Positions 6,186 through 6,566 of a stretch of 6,566 nt of DNA are shown here, one piece after another; the stretch's first letter is position 1, and every line of letters starts with the position of its first letter. The notes beneath the pieces were generated by a model, which made no database searches, was not told the origin of the DNA, and saw nothing but the letters and a program-made list of their open reading frames with translations. Source of the DNA: Chloroflexota bacterium (GTDB taxonomy: Bacteria; Chloroflexota; Limnocylindria; QHBO01); assembly GCA_005879775.1 (NCBI GenBank), contig VBJX01000071.1, forward strand, positions 1-6,566, read 5' to 3'. Both the position numbers and the translations under genes were made by a program.

Positions 6186-6566
6186 GCCGCCCCCTCGGCC
6201 TGTTCGGCCGGCAGGTAGGTCATCACCAGCCGGTTATCGGGGCGCAGCGTGGCGGCCATCGCCGCCCGCACCCTTTCCCCGTCGACGGACACGAACCGGG
6301 TCACCTCGGCGTTGATCCGTTCCGGCTCGTCAAAGAGGCAGGTGTACATCGACAGGCGATCGGCCCGTTCGCCGATCCGCTCCAGGCTGGACTCGACGCT
6401 GGCGGCGTGCAGGTTGCGAACGCGCTCCAGCTCCTCGTCGGTGGGGCCCGCATCGGCCAGGCGGTCGATCTCGCCGAGCAGGGCACGCTCGACGACGTCG
6501 GCATCCACCCCTGGGCGCGCCGTCGCCCAGCAGGTGAAGATCGTCGCGCCTCCCACGAACGGGAAG
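6182..6566 (-). CDS. M16-family zinc peptidase, C-terminal part (5' end beyond the window)
   Basis: About 127 residues are visible, open to the right edge, beginning FPFVGGATIFTCWATARPGVD. This is the second M16 repeat of the family: a beta strand, then a helix with PTDEELERVRN, then ERADRLSMYTCLFDEPERIN, and the closing strand DNRLVMTYLP. This layout, with a RAD..L.....LF..P segment and a closing DNR..., is typical of the catalytic HxxEH-bearing subunit of two-gene M16 systems, but its zinc motif would lie outside the window and cannot be seen. The TGA at 6184-6182 overlaps the ATG of the next gene, so the two are cotranslated and probably form a heterodimer. The first visible GTG (6556) is internal, not the start, because the homology extends through it. 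Confidence 0.85.
   Translation of the reverse strand, partial: FPFVGGATIFTCWATARPGVDADVVERALLGEIDRLADAGPTDEELERVRNLHAASVESSLERIGERADRLSMYTCLFDEPERINAEVTRFVSVDGERVRAAMAATLRPDNRLVMTYLPAEQAEGAA
6190..6196 (-). promoter_or_regulatory. Ribosome binding site of the non-catalytic M16 gene
   Basis: GAGGGGG lies within the last codons of the upstream M16 gene. Four bases separate it from the ATG at 6185, and GAGG itself is 7 nt away. It supports the ATG start and translational coupling through the ATGA overlap. Confidence 0.5.

Noticed and set aside
5475..6218. 247-codon plus-strand ORF opposite the M16 gene
   Set aside because: Antisense shadow; the minus strand carries clear M16 sequence over the whole interval.

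Overview
This is a GC-rich bacterial stretch with GC-biased third codon positions, so most long alternative-frame ORFs are shadows. It holds five protein-coding genes. The core is a cyanophycin operon on the minus strand. cphB (cyanophycinase, peptidase family S51) comes first and is followed by cphA (cyanophycin synthetase), which runs off the left edge. The two genes overlap by GTGA, with a perfect AGGAGG in front of the cphA start. Cyanophycin is an intracellular nitrogen and carbon store made of a poly-aspartate backbone with arginine side chains. Here one transcript would carry both its polymerase and its depolymerase.

Right of the operon, 26 bp away and divergent, is a plus-strand gene for a J-domain protein. 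It has an N-terminal DnaJ domain with HPD, then an alpha-helical, TPR-like body. It is not a classical DnaJ, because it lacks the Gly/Phe region and the zinc fingers. The intergenic gap leaves little or no room for leaders or ribosome-binding sites on either side, which suggests back-to-back promoters and possibly leaderless mRNAs.

The right part is a minus-strand pair of M16-family (insulinase/pitrilysin-like) peptidase subunits overlapping by ATGA. The upstream gene enters from the right edge and only its C-terminal part is visible. The downstream gene lacks the HxxEH zinc site and resembles the non-catalytic partner of such heterodimers. Its 3' end is broken: about 57 residues of convincing M16 C-terminus lie in another frame just after residue 384. 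This indicates a small out-of-frame deletion or a sequence error. With the frame restored, the gene ends 21 bp from the convergent J-domain gene.

The organism is uncertain. The high GC, the possible leaderless starts and the M16 pair would suit a Chloroflexota or actinobacteria-like soil or freshwater lineage. The sequence is not typical of cyanobacteria. No RNA genes, mobile elements or CRISPR arrays were seen. The most notable points are the HxxEH motif in the CphA N domain (a possible primer-making hydrolase site), the divergent J-protein, and the frameshifted M16 subunit.
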